Source: CAZEBW01 sp964510205 (GTDB lineage: Bacteria > Chloroflexota > Anaerolineae > VGOG01). Taken from it: DNA of 13,821 nucleotides. The notes below the pieces were generated by a model. The model ran no database searches and was not told the origin of the DNA. It saw nothing but the letters and a program-made list of their open reading frames with translations. This document shows positions 1 through 6,045 of this stretch, in pieces. A program made the position numbers and the translations under genes. Position 1 is the first letter of the stretch. Every line of letters begins with the position of its first letter. The stretch lies in the NCBI GenBank assembly GCA_964510205.1, contig CAZEBW010000090.1:1-13821 (forward strand), in the 5' to 3' direction.

Positions 1-854
1 CGCTGGCGGAGCAGCAGCACATCCTGCTCTACTCCGAGCCCAGCTCGCCGCTGCAGCAGTCGGAGACGGCGGTGGACAAGCTGCTGCTGATGGCCGAATA
101 CCAGTTGCCGGTGGTGCACTCGCCCGGACCGCTGATGGGCGGCACCGCGCCCATCACCATGGCCAGCGGTTTGGCCATGTCAATGGCCGAGATCCTCAGC
201 GCGCTGGTGGTGCACCAGTTGAGGCGGCCGGGCGCGCCGTTCGTCTTCGGCGCGGGGCTGCATCACATGGACATGGGGGCGGCGCAGATCTGCTACGCCT
301 CGCCCGAGTTTCAGCTCACCAAGGCTGCCATCGCCCAGTTGGGCCGTTGGTACGGCATGCCGACCTGGGGCTACGCTGGCTGCTCCGACGCCAAGCTCAT
401 GGACGGACAGGCCGCGCTGGAGGCCATGCTGTCGGTGCTGATGGCCAAGTTCAGCGGCGCCAACCTGATCCACGACGTGGGCTACATGGAGAGCGGCTTG
501 ACCACGTCTTTTGAGATGATCGTGTTGACCGATGAGCTGATCGCCATGACCGATCACATCATGAAGGGCGTTGAGGTCAGCGAGGACACGCTGATGCTGG
601 ACGAGCTGCACGAGGTCGGTCCCGGCGGCCATTTCTTGAACACGGAGCAGACCCTGGAGCGATTCCGCGACTTTTGGTTCCCCAGCCTCCTGGATCGCCA
701 GCGGCGGCGGCAGTGGTTGGAAGCAGGCGCCGCCACGCTGGGCCAGCGGCTCACTGCCCGCGTCCAGGACATCATCCAAGAGCACCAGCCCCAGCCTTTG
801 GATGCTGCCAAGAAGCAGAAGGTGCAGGAGATCCTGGCTCAGGCGGCGGGATAG
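1..854 (+). CDS. MttB-superfamily corrinoid methyltransferase, C-terminal part (5' end outside window)
   Basis: The open frame enters from the left edge (first full codon at 3) and ends at TAG 852-854, giving 283 visible residues of a family usually near 480-500. The family (trimethylamine methyltransferase MttB and its non-pyrrolysine relatives such as glycine betaine methyltransferase MtgB) transfers a methyl group from a quaternary or tertiary amine to a cobalamin carried by a partner corrinoid protein, in the cytoplasm. Recognisable blocks are GPLMGGTAPIT, FGAGLHHMDMG, a PTWGYAGCSDAK segment and SGANLIHDVGYMESG, all typical of the TIM-barrel C-terminal half. No in-frame TAG precedes the stop in the visible part, so pyrrolysine is not used here. 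The C-terminus ends with the usual charged helix (DAAKKQKVQEILAQ). A GTG at 72 is internal, because family homology continues upstream of it. Substrate is unknown; no corrinoid protein is visible. Family is confident, substrate is not. Confidence 0.9.
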   Translation, partial: LAEQQHILLYSEPSSPLQQSETAVDKLLLMAEYQLPVVHSPGPLMGGTAPITMASGLAMSMAEILSALVVHQLRRPGAPFVFGAGLHHMDMGAAQICYASPEFQLTKAAIAQLGRWYGMPTWGYAGCSDAKLMDGQAALEAMLSVLMAKFSGANLIHDVGYMESGLTTSFEMIVLTDELIAMTDHIMKGVEVSEDTLMLDELHEVGPGGHFLNTEQTLERFRDFWFPSLLDRQRRRQWLEAGAATLGQRLTARVQDIIQEHQPQPLDAAKKQKVQEILAQAAG

Positions 855-893
855 TCGCAATCGCTGGCTGAGTAGGGGGAGGAGAGCCGAGTT

Positions 894-923
894 CCCCCCT
901 CGCCCAGGGTTGGGAGAGGGGGG
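894..923. repeat. GC-rich palindrome (REP-like or terminator remnant)
   Basis: C6-TC at 894-901 pairs with GA-G6 at 916-923, followed inward by CCCA/TGGG around a GGGT loop, with one mismatch (902/915). The stem is 13 base pairs. No T-run follows, so an intrinsic terminator for the methyltransferase gene is possible but weak. CCCTC...GAGGG palindromes of this type are often dispersed genomic repeats; copy number cannot be tested here. Confidence 0.55.
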
Positions 924-983
924 AGGGGGTGAGGGCCGTCTGCGCAATCGCCATGCTGTGCCGCTTTTTCCAATTGGCCATTT

Positions 984-1218
984 TAGCTACCTATCACTTT
1001 GCTGTGAGTGCCACTTCAAGCATGAACCGATGTCTCTTTTGTCATTGCGAGGAGCGCAGGAAGCGAAGCGGCTGCAGCGACGAAGCAATCCCCAAATTGC
1101 TGGTAGGAGATTGCTTCGCCTTCGGCTCGCAATGACACGGTTGCAGCTTTGATTACGGTTGGGTAGCTGCCCCGAATGCGAGTCGCTGACGGACTGTGCC
1201 AAAAGTGATAGGTGGCTA
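984..1218. repeat. Imperfect 17-base inverted repeat flanking the REP-like palindrome
   Basis: TAGCTACCTATCACTTT at 984-1000 matches the reverse complement of 1202-1218 (AAAGTGATAGGTGGCTA) in 16 of 17 bases. The self-complementary TGGCCA lies just outside each arm (975-980 and 1221-1226), within TTGGCCATTTT present on both sides (974-984 and 1220-1230). The arrangement resembles the ends of a small non-autonomous element of about 235-260 bases that holds, or was invaded by, the inner palindrome. No transposase is visible. Confidence 0.5.
1041..1136. repeat. REP/MITE-like palindromic element
   Basis: The outer arms GTCATTGCGAG (1041-1051) and CTCGCAATGAC (1126-1136) are perfect 11-base inverted repeats. 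Inner arms CGAAGCAATC (1081-1090) and GATTGCTTCG (1109-1118) are also perfect, with a short loop between. The sequence style (CATTGCGAGGAGCG...GAAGCAATC...GATTGCTTCG...CTCGCAATGAC) is familiar as a dispersed repeat found in many bacteria, including Chloroflexota. That resemblance is from memory, not from a search. Confidence 0.75.
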
Positions 1219-1228
1219 GTTGGCCATT

Positions 1229-1257
1229 TTGCATTAGATGTCGAGGCGTGGTATAAT
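1229..1257 (+). promoter_or_regulatory. Probable sigma-70 promoter for tdh
   Basis: A consensus -10 TATAAT is at 1252-1257, 17 bases downstream of a weak -35 TTGCAT at 1229-1234. Expected transcription start is near 1264, leaving a leader of about 110 bases before the tdh start at 1376. The -35 abuts or overlaps the edge of the inverted-repeat element, so the element may have supplied part of the promoter. Confidence 0.5.
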
Positions 1258-1375
1258 GGATCGCGAAGAGACGGCCTGATTTCCATCATTCGACCTCACG
1301 ACGACTTGACATCCACTCGTGTCATTCTCTGTGCGAACCATCTGACTCTCCCCATTTTCCCTGGAGATTTCCGAA

Positions 1376-2419
1376 ATGAAGAAAACCATGAAAGCCCTGG
1401 TGAAAAAACATCCCAAGCCTGGTTTGTGGTTGGACGAGGTGCCGGTCCCCGAGTTTGGCATCAACGATGTGCTGATCAAAGTGCACAAAACGGCCATATG
1501 TGGTACCGATGTGCACATTTGGAACTGGAATGCCTGGGCGCAGAAAACGATTCCCGTTCCAATGGTCGTTGGACACGAGTTTGTGGGCACGGTGGCGGCC
1601 ATGGGCAGCAATGTGCACGACCTCTCGATCGGGGACATCGTCTCTGGAGAAGGACATATCGTCTGCGGAAGATGCCGCAACTGCCTGGCCGGTCGCCGCC
1701 ATCTTTGCAAGGATACCAAAGGGGTGGGAGTAAACCGTCCAGGCGCATTTGCCGAATACATCTGCATCCCGGTGACCAACGTGTGGCACGCCGATCCCAA
1801 CATTCCGATGGACATCTTGAGTATTTTCGACCCCTTTGGGAACGCCACGCACACGGCCCTGGCCTTTAGAGTCCTGGGGGAAGACGTGCTGATTACGGGC
1901 GCCGGTCCCATCGGCATCATGGCCACAGCCATCGTCAAACATGCGGGGGCGCGCTATATTGTCACCACGGACATGATTCCTTACCGTCTCGAGCTGGCCA
2001 AGAAAATGGGGGCCACCGTGGCTCTCAACATCAAAGAGGGCAAGAGCATTGCCGAGGTTCAAAAGGACCTGGGCATGAAAGAGGGTTTCGACGTGGGCCT
2101 GGAGATGTCGGGGAGCGGAGAAGCCTTCCGCGATATGCTGGCCAATATGTGCCACGGGGCGAAAATAGCCATGCTGGGCATCCCCTCTGAAGAGCTAGCC
2201 ATAGACTGGCATACCGTGATTTTCAATATGCTCACCATCAAGGGCATCTATGGTCGCGAAATGTATGAAACGTGGTATTTGATGCAGTCCATGCTCCAGA
2301 CCGGTCTTGACATCCGTCCGGTGATCACACACAAGTTTCACTTCACAGAGTTTGAACAGGCATTTGAAGTGATGGCGTCTGGAAATTCGGGGAAGGTCAT
2401 CCTGAATTGGGTGGATTGA
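1376..2419 (+). CDS. tdh: L-threonine 3-dehydrogenase (zinc-dependent)
   Basis: The 347-residue protein closely resembles E. coli Tdh (341 residues) from end to end as I recall that sequence. It oxidises L-threonine with NAD+ to 2-amino-3-oxobutyrate in the cytoplasm. Catalytic zinc ligands are Cys42 (TAICGTDVHI) and His67-Glu68 (VVGHE). The structural zinc cysteines are Cys97, Cys100, Cys103 and Cys111. The Rossmann motif GAGPIG (175-180) and Asp199 mark an NAD site, and GVGVNRPGAFAEY and FDPFGNATHTAL are Tdh hallmarks. The start at 1376 is chosen because GGAG (1363-1366) lies 9 bases upstream; Met5 at 1388 would be too far from it. The usual partner kbl (2-amino-3-ketobutyrate CoA ligase) is not adjacent, so the product must be handled by a gene elsewhere or decompose to aminoacetone. 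It has its own promoter and is followed by another, so it is probably monocistronic. Confidence 0.93.
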   Translation: MKKTMKALVKKHPKPGLWLDEVPVPEFGINDVLIKVHKTAICGTDVHIWNWNAWAQKTIPVPMVVGHEFVGTVAAMGSNVHDLSIGDIVSGEGHIVCGRCRNCLAGRRHLCKDTKGVGVNRPGAFAEYICIPVTNVWHADPNIPMDILSIFDPFGNATHTALAFRVLGEDVLITGAGPIGIMATAIVKHAGARYIVTTDMIPYRLELAKKMGATVALNIKEGKSIAEVQKDLGMKEGFDVGLEMSGSGEAFRDMLANMCHGAKIAMLGIPSEELAIDWHTVIFNMLTIKGIYGREMYETWYLMQSMLQTGLDIRPVITHKFHFTEFEQAFEVMASGNSGKVILNWVD

Positions 2420-2426
2420 TTGACGT

Positions 2427-2454
2427 TTGACATTGTGCTCAAGTATGATATAAT
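2427..2454 (+). promoter_or_regulatory. Strong consensus sigma-70 promoter of the ABC transporter operon
   Basis: TTGACA (2427-2432) and TATAAT (2449-2454) are both perfect consensus with a 16-base spacer. TGA just before TATAAT (2446-2448) makes it an extended -10. Start of transcription is expected near 2461, giving a leader of about 315 bases before the binding-protein gene. It lies 7 bases after the tdh stop. Confidence 0.85.
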
Positions 2455-2460
2455 GGGTGT

Positions 2461-2775
2461 CAGTCCATCACAATTATTAAGCAGAGCGGGCTCCCATGCC
2501 CGCGTTTCGGCGGCATGGGAGCCGCCTCTGCTGGTAAGATTGTGATCTACTTGGTGGGGAGCTTATGCATCATCCAGGTGAATCTGCCGATTGTCATTTG
2601 CTGTGTGATATGCCGAGGCAGTGGTAAGCAAGAAAGAAAGGAGGTGCTGCTGAGAAGATTTCTGGGGCTGAATAGTGTTAGAGCAAGAGCAGCGTCGGCT
2701 GCGCATCCTGGCCGTTCTTCTTTGCTCTGTACACTACGAGAAAATCAAATCGAAAGCTAAAGGAGGAGTATCTAA
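2461..2775 (+). other. Long 5' leader of the transporter operon
   Basis: The stretch between promoter and binding-protein gene holds an 80-base imperfect hairpin (2467-2546). It also holds a possible 20-codon leader frame (ATG 2565, TAA 2625-2627) whose GGGGAG (2556-2561) sits rather close, and an unused Shine-Dalgarno-like AAGGAGG at 2638-2644. An 81-codon frame beginning inside the hairpin at 2515 has no ribosome site and no recognisable protein. I did not recognise a known riboswitch class. The length and folding suggest post-transcriptional control, but that is inference. Confidence 0.5.
2467..2546 (+). promoter_or_regulatory. Large stem-loop in the operon leader
   Basis: The outer helix ATCACAAT (2467-2474) pairs perfectly with ATTGTGAT (2539-2546). 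After an internal loop, a 20-base arm (2481-2500) pairs with 2512-2531 in 18 of 20 positions around an 11-base loop. No T-run follows, so it is not a simple terminator. It begins within about 10 bases of the predicted transcript start. Candidates are a 5' stabiliser, a protein-binding leader, a ligand-responsive RNA, or a dispersed palindromic repeat. Confidence 0.6.
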
Positions 2776-4482
2776 ATGGAAATTCTCAAGAAGAAAAAGA
2801 GAGACGATGTACATGCGTACATCCCAGAGTTAGAGGATCTCTATCTCAAGGGCCGCATCACCCGCCGCGAGTTCTTGCGGAACGCGACCTTGCTGGGGAT
2901 GTCCGTGGCCAGTGCCAGCGCGTTCTTGGCTTCCTGTGCGCCGGCGGCAGAGCCTACAGCGACACCCAAGCCAGCGGCGACCAAGGCGCCAGAGCCCACG
3001 GCCACGCCCGAACCGGCTGGCCCCAGGCGCGGCGGCACCTGGAAGAGCTCCATGAAGCTTCAGCTTCTTGACCATCCTGCCCGTTTGTCCTGGGTTGAGG
3101 GGGCCAACGTCGTTCGACAGATGTGCGAGTACCTGACCCTGACCGGCCCCGATAACATCACCCGTCCGTACCTGTGCGAGAGGTGGGAAGCCAGCGACGA
3201 CGTCAAGACCTGGGACCTCTACTTGCGCAAGGGCGTCAAGTGGAACAACGGCGATGACTTCAGCGCTGAGGACGTGATGTTCACCTTTGGCGAGTGGCTC
3301 AACGAGGATGTCGGTTCCTCAATGTTGGGGCTGCTGGCCTATCTGCGGGGTATGCAAGATGTGGAAAAGGTGGACGATCATCACATTCGTCTGCACCTGC
3401 AATACGGCGACATCGCCGTGCCCGAGCACCTGTTCCACTACCCCGCCGTCGTCCTGCACCGCGACTTCGAGGGCGACATCATCAAGAAACCCGTCGGCAC
3501 CGGCGCCTTCATTCTGGACGAGTATGCTGAGGGTGAGCGCGCGGTGTTCAAGCGGCGCGAGGACTACTGGCAGATGGGCGAGGACGGCAAGCCGCTGCCC
3601 TACCTGGATGAGCTGATCTACATCTCCACCGACAAAGACGCCGGCTTGGCTGCTTTGCAGTCCGGCCAGGTGGATACGCTGTATGCGCCGCGCCCCAGTG
3701 ATTTCCAGGCCCTAAAGAATGTGGATGGGCTGACGGTACGCCCAGTCGCCACCTCTCAGACCCTGGTTCTTCGCATGCGCGTAGACCTGGAGCCGTGGGA
3801 TGACAACCGGGTGCGCACAGCCCTCAAGCTGTGCCAGGATCGGGCTAAGACGCTGCAATTGGCTTACTTCGGCGAAGGTGTCCTTGGTCCTGACGCACAC
3901 ATAGCGCCGGTTCACCCAGCCTATTGCGAGAAGCCGATTCCTGAATATCAGCCCGAAGAGGCCAAGAGGCTGCTGCAAGAATATGCTGATGAAAAGGGCA
4001 TTGAGCTGCCGCTCAAGGTCACACTGGCCACCAAGAACGACCAGGCAGAGCCGGAGATCGCCCAGGTGTTGAAGGAAACGGCGGCCGCAGGCGGCTTCGA
4101 TATCACTCTGGACATCACCGAGCCGGGTGGTTACTGGGATCGCTGGACCGAGGTAGACCTGGGGATCACGTCCTGGACGCACCGACCTCTGGCCGTGATG
4201 GTTTTGCCTCTAGCCTATACCGAGGAGGCTATCGGCAACTGGAACGAAACACGCTGGACGGACCCCGAGTTCGAGACACTGCTCCGCGAGGCGCAGCGCA
4301 CGCTGGACGTCGAGGCGCGTCGCAGCATCTACTGCAAGATCGAAGACATCATGCAGGCGCGCGGCGCGATAGGCATTCCCTTCTGGAAGAACGTGTGGAA
4401 CATCACCCGCGACGAGTTCAAGAACGTCAAGGCTCACCCCACAGACTACGACCTGCTGTACGACGTCTGGAAGGAAGCATAG
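2776..4482 (+). CDS. Peptide ABC transporter substrate-binding lipoprotein (SBP_bac_5 family)
   Basis: The 568-residue protein captures peptides or related solutes outside the membrane and delivers them to the permeases encoded downstream. The N-terminus has a long n-region, a twin-arginine motif TRREFLR (29-35), a hydrophobic stretch, and a lipobox LASC with Cys54, so it is probably exported by Tat and lipid-anchored. Residues 55-85 are a Thr/Pro/Ala-rich linker typical of Chloroflexota binding proteins. The rest is a family 5 (DppA/OppA-like) domain, including WEASDDVKTWDLYLRKGVKW and a VGTGAFILDEY segment. AGGAGG (2761-2766) lies 9 bases before the ATG. A strong promoter and long structured leader precede it, and a perfect palindrome follows, which would favour higher expression of this gene than of the permeases. 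The ligand cannot be read from sequence; peptides are the default, but this family also binds nickel, sugars and other solutes. Confidence 0.93.
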   Translation: MEILKKKKRDDVHAYIPELEDLYLKGRITRREFLRNATLLGMSVASASAFLASCAPAAEPTATPKPAATKAPEPTATPEPAGPRRGGTWKSSMKLQLLDHPARLSWVEGANVVRQMCEYLTLTGPDNITRPYLCERWEASDDVKTWDLYLRKGVKWNNGDDFSAEDVMFTFGEWLNEDVGSSMLGLLAYLRGMQDVEKVDDHHIRLHLQYGDIAVPEHLFHYPAVVLHRDFEGDIIKKPVGTGAFILDEYAEGERAVFKRREDYWQMGEDGKPLPYLDELIYISTDKDAGLAALQSGQVDTLYAPRPSDFQALKNVDGLTVRPVATSQTLVLRMRVDLEPWDDNRVRTALKLCQDRAKTLQLAYFGEGVLGPDAHIAPVHPAYCEKPIPEYQPEEAKRLLQEYADEKGIELPLKVTLATKNDQAEPEIAQVLKETAAAGGFDITLDITEPGGYWDRWTEVDLGITSWTHRPLAVMVLPLAYTEEAIGNWNETRWTDPEFETLLREAQRTLDVEARRSIYCKIEDIMQARGAIGIPFWKNVWNITRDEFKNVKAHPTDYDLLYDVWKEA

Positions 4483-4495
4483 CGTCACTGTTCAC

Positions 4496-4535
4496 AAAAG
4501 TGTCGGCTTGCCGGTACCGGCAAGCCGACACTTTT
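4496..4535. terminator. Perfect 40-base palindrome, probable attenuator or bidirectional terminator
   Basis: A4-G-T-G-T-C-G-G... at 4496-4515 is exactly inverted at 4516-4535, giving a stem of about 18 pairs with a 4-base loop and ending in TTTT. It lies 13 bases after the binding-protein stop. Hairpins at this place in ABC operons commonly stabilise the binding-protein message and reduce read-through into permease genes. The T-run is short, so termination is probably partial. Confidence 0.75.
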
Positions 4536-4539
4536 CAGA

Positions 4540-4668
4540 TATGAGACCTGACTCTACTGAAAGAAGGTGGGCTGCTGGCAAGACCCTAAAGGTTTTCGCT
4601 TCCAATCCTCAAACAGGCTCTCGGAATGGATAGGGCAGCGGTCGGTTCTAGAATAGCCAGGTCTCATA
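4540..4668. repeat. 11-base perfect inverted repeat spanning the gap before the permease
   Basis: TATGAGACCTG (4540-4550) is exactly inverted as CAGGTCTCATA (4658-4668). The arms bracket about 107 bases and the right arm ends 7 bases before the permease Shine-Dalgarno AAAGGAG (4676-4682). In RNA they could form a long-range helix next to the ribosome site; in DNA they could be the ends of a small inserted element. No promoter was convincingly seen between the arms. Confidence 0.45.
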
Positions 4669-4689
4669 GCTCAAGAAAGGAGCAAACTC

Positions 4690-5988
4690 ATGGCTCGTTT
4701 TCTTATGCGCAGTATCATTTCCACGATTATCACCATGCTGCTAGTCTCCATCGCACTTTTCTTGCTCCTGGAGGTAGGCAGCGGGGATATCACCATCAAG
4801 ATTCTGGGAGTCTTTTCCACCCCAGAACAGCGAGCCTCCTACCGCGCCCAGTTGGGCCTGGATGCGCCGGTCTGGCAGCGGTACGTTGACTGGCTGATAG
4901 GCAATGACTGGCGGGCTGAGCGCCAGGTGGGCCATCCGCTGGTCACGGCTGTCAACCCCGAAACCAATGAGAAAGAGTGGTGGGCCGACGTAGACGGTCA
5001 GTTGACCCGCTGGAACCTGGTTGAGGGGCGGTTGCAGGCGTTGAAACGCCAACCCGATGGGAGCATCACTTCCCACCTGGTGAGCGGCGCCTGGGAGACG
5101 AACGAGGAAGGGGAGGAATACTTCTGGGGAGTGGACACTGACAACAACGCCGTCATGTGGCAGCGGGGCGCGGGCGCCGAAGTCTGGAAGCTCACCAAGG
5201 CTGGCCTGCGCAGGGAGAAAGGTGGGCCGCGGAAGTACATCCCGCTGAAGAAAGGACTGCTGCGGGGCGACCCGGGCGAGTCTCTGCAGTACGGTCGTCC
5301 GGTCGCCGTGACGCTGGTCCCCCGCGTGCGCAACACGCTGGTTTTGGCGGGGGTGGCTTTCGCCGTCGTCATGCCCTTGGCCCTCGTGCTGGGCATCCTG
5401 GCCGGCATCAATGAGGGCAAGCTCGTGGATCGCGTCATCTCTGTTGGCGGCTTGGCGCTCACGGCCACACCAGAGTTCGTCACTGGCATCTTCATGATCT
5501 TGATCTTCGGCATCTGGCTCAAGGTGCTACCGGCTGTAACCATCTTTACCAGCGCCGATGCCATCTTCGAGAACCCCACATTGCTGGCCCTGCCGGTGCT
5601 CACGCTGACGGCTGTGGAATTGGGCTACGTGGCCCGTATGACGAGGGCCAGCATGGTCGAGGTGATGGATTCGCCTTACATCCGCACGGCGATTATCAAG
5701 GGCATGCCCAAGACGCGGGTGGTGATACGTCACGCCCTGCGCAACGCCCTGATGGCGCCCATCACGATCATCATGCTGCACGTCAACTGGCTGATCGGTG
5801 GTATCGTCGTGGTCGAGGTGATCTTCGGCTACCCAGGATTGGGTAGCTACATCTTCGACTCGGCCATCTTCGGCGATTTCAACGCAGTGGAGGCAGCAGC
5901 CATGGTGACCGTTGCCATCGCCATCATCACCCGGCTGCTCGGCGACCTGGCGTATACGATGCTCAACCCGCGTATTCGTTACGCATAG
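4690..5988 (+). CDS. DppB/OppB-type permease with a large extracytoplasmic insertion
   Basis: This inner-membrane subunit forms half of the channel of the peptide ABC transporter. AAAGGAG (4676-4682) is 7 bases before the ATG. At 432 residues it is about 100 longer than usual (310-340). Transmembrane helix 1 is about residues 8-28, and the LGLDAPVWQRYVDWLIGND segment is typical. The canonical LRGDxGxSLxxGRPV element appears only at 191-205. Residues about 74-188 between them are an insertion, rich in Trp, Asp and Gly, with strand-like repeats around WWADVDGQLTRW and YFWGVDTDNNAVMW. Remaining helices span about 215-422. The EAA loop that docks the ATPase is at about 324-354, and the usual FGYPGLGSYIFDS motif is at 379-391. 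By topology the insertion should lie outside the cell, where it could contact the binding protein. No frameshift is evident. Confidence 0.92.
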   Translation: MARFLMRSIISTIITMLLVSIALFLLLEVGSGDITIKILGVFSTPEQRASYRAQLGLDAPVWQRYVDWLIGNDWRAERQVGHPLVTAVNPETNEKEWWADVDGQLTRWNLVEGRLQALKRQPDGSITSHLVSGAWETNEEGEEYFWGVDTDNNAVMWQRGAGAEVWKLTKAGLRREKGGPRKYIPLKKGLLRGDPGESLQYGRPVAVTLVPRVRNTLVLAGVAFAVVMPLALVLGILAGINEGKLVDRVISVGGLALTATPEFVTGIFMILIFGIWLKVLPAVTIFTSADAIFENPTLLALPVLTLTAVELGYVARMTRASMVEVMDSPYIRTAIIKGMPKTRVVIRHALRNALMAPITIIMLHVNWLIGGIVVVEVIFGYPGLGSYIFDSAIFGDFNAVEAAAMVTVAIAIITRLLGDLAYTMLNPRIRYA

Positions 5989-5989
5989 A

Positions 5990-6024
5990 AAGAAACCTGG
6001 TTTTTCCCAAAAACCAGGTTTCTT
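5990..6024. repeat. Perfect 16-base inverted repeat between the two permease genes
   Basis: AAGAAACCTGGTTTTT (5990-6005) is exactly inverted at 6009-6024 around a CCC loop. It starts 2 bases after the dppB-like stop and ends 7 bases before the next gene's AAAGGAGG. No T-run follows the stem. The AGAAACC...GGTTTCT palindrome resembles dispersed repeats I recall from Chloroflexota and cyanobacteria, and it may act as an RNA stabiliser or be a mobile palindrome tolerated in the gap. Confidence 0.65.
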
Positions 6025-6045
6025 GACCAGTAAAGGAGGTTCACT

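Larger units (their letters stand above)
855..1375. other. 520-base intergenic region with repeats and tdh promoter
   Basis: No credible gene was seen here; short open frames overlap palindromes and lack ribosome sites or recognisable protein. In order it holds a GC-rich palindrome (894-923), an element with 17-base inverted arms (984-1218) enclosing a REP/MITE-like palindrome (1041-1136), a promoter-like pair (1229-1257) and an untranslated leader of about 110 bases before tdh. An isolated TTGACA at 1306-1311 has no matching -10. Confidence 0.7.

Noticed and set aside
852..854. TAG at the end of the methyltransferase gene as a pyrrolysine codon
   Set aside because: It follows the normal C-terminal helix of the family, and another in-frame TAG comes within a few codons; the pyrrolysine site of true MttB is well inside the protein.
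180..947. 255-codon minus-strand frame opposite the methyltransferase gene
   Set aside because: Its own start lies in the GC-rich palindrome region and its body is the complement of conserved MttB-family codons; no protein family recognised.
802..1152. Short plus-strand frames across the REP/MITE-like element
   Set aside because: They run through palindromic repeats, overlap the methyltransferase end, and lack ribosome sites.
1306..1311. TTGACA upstream of tdh as a second promoter
   Set aside because: No acceptable -10 is found 15-19 bases downstream.
2515..2760. 81-codon plus-strand frame in the transporter leader
   Set aside because: It begins inside the leader hairpin without a Shine-Dalgarno and encodes no recognisable protein; the structured leader explains the region better.
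4649..4654. TAGAAT as a -10 for a promoter in front of the permease genes
   Set aside because: No -35 resembling consensus lies at the right distance; it may be chance.
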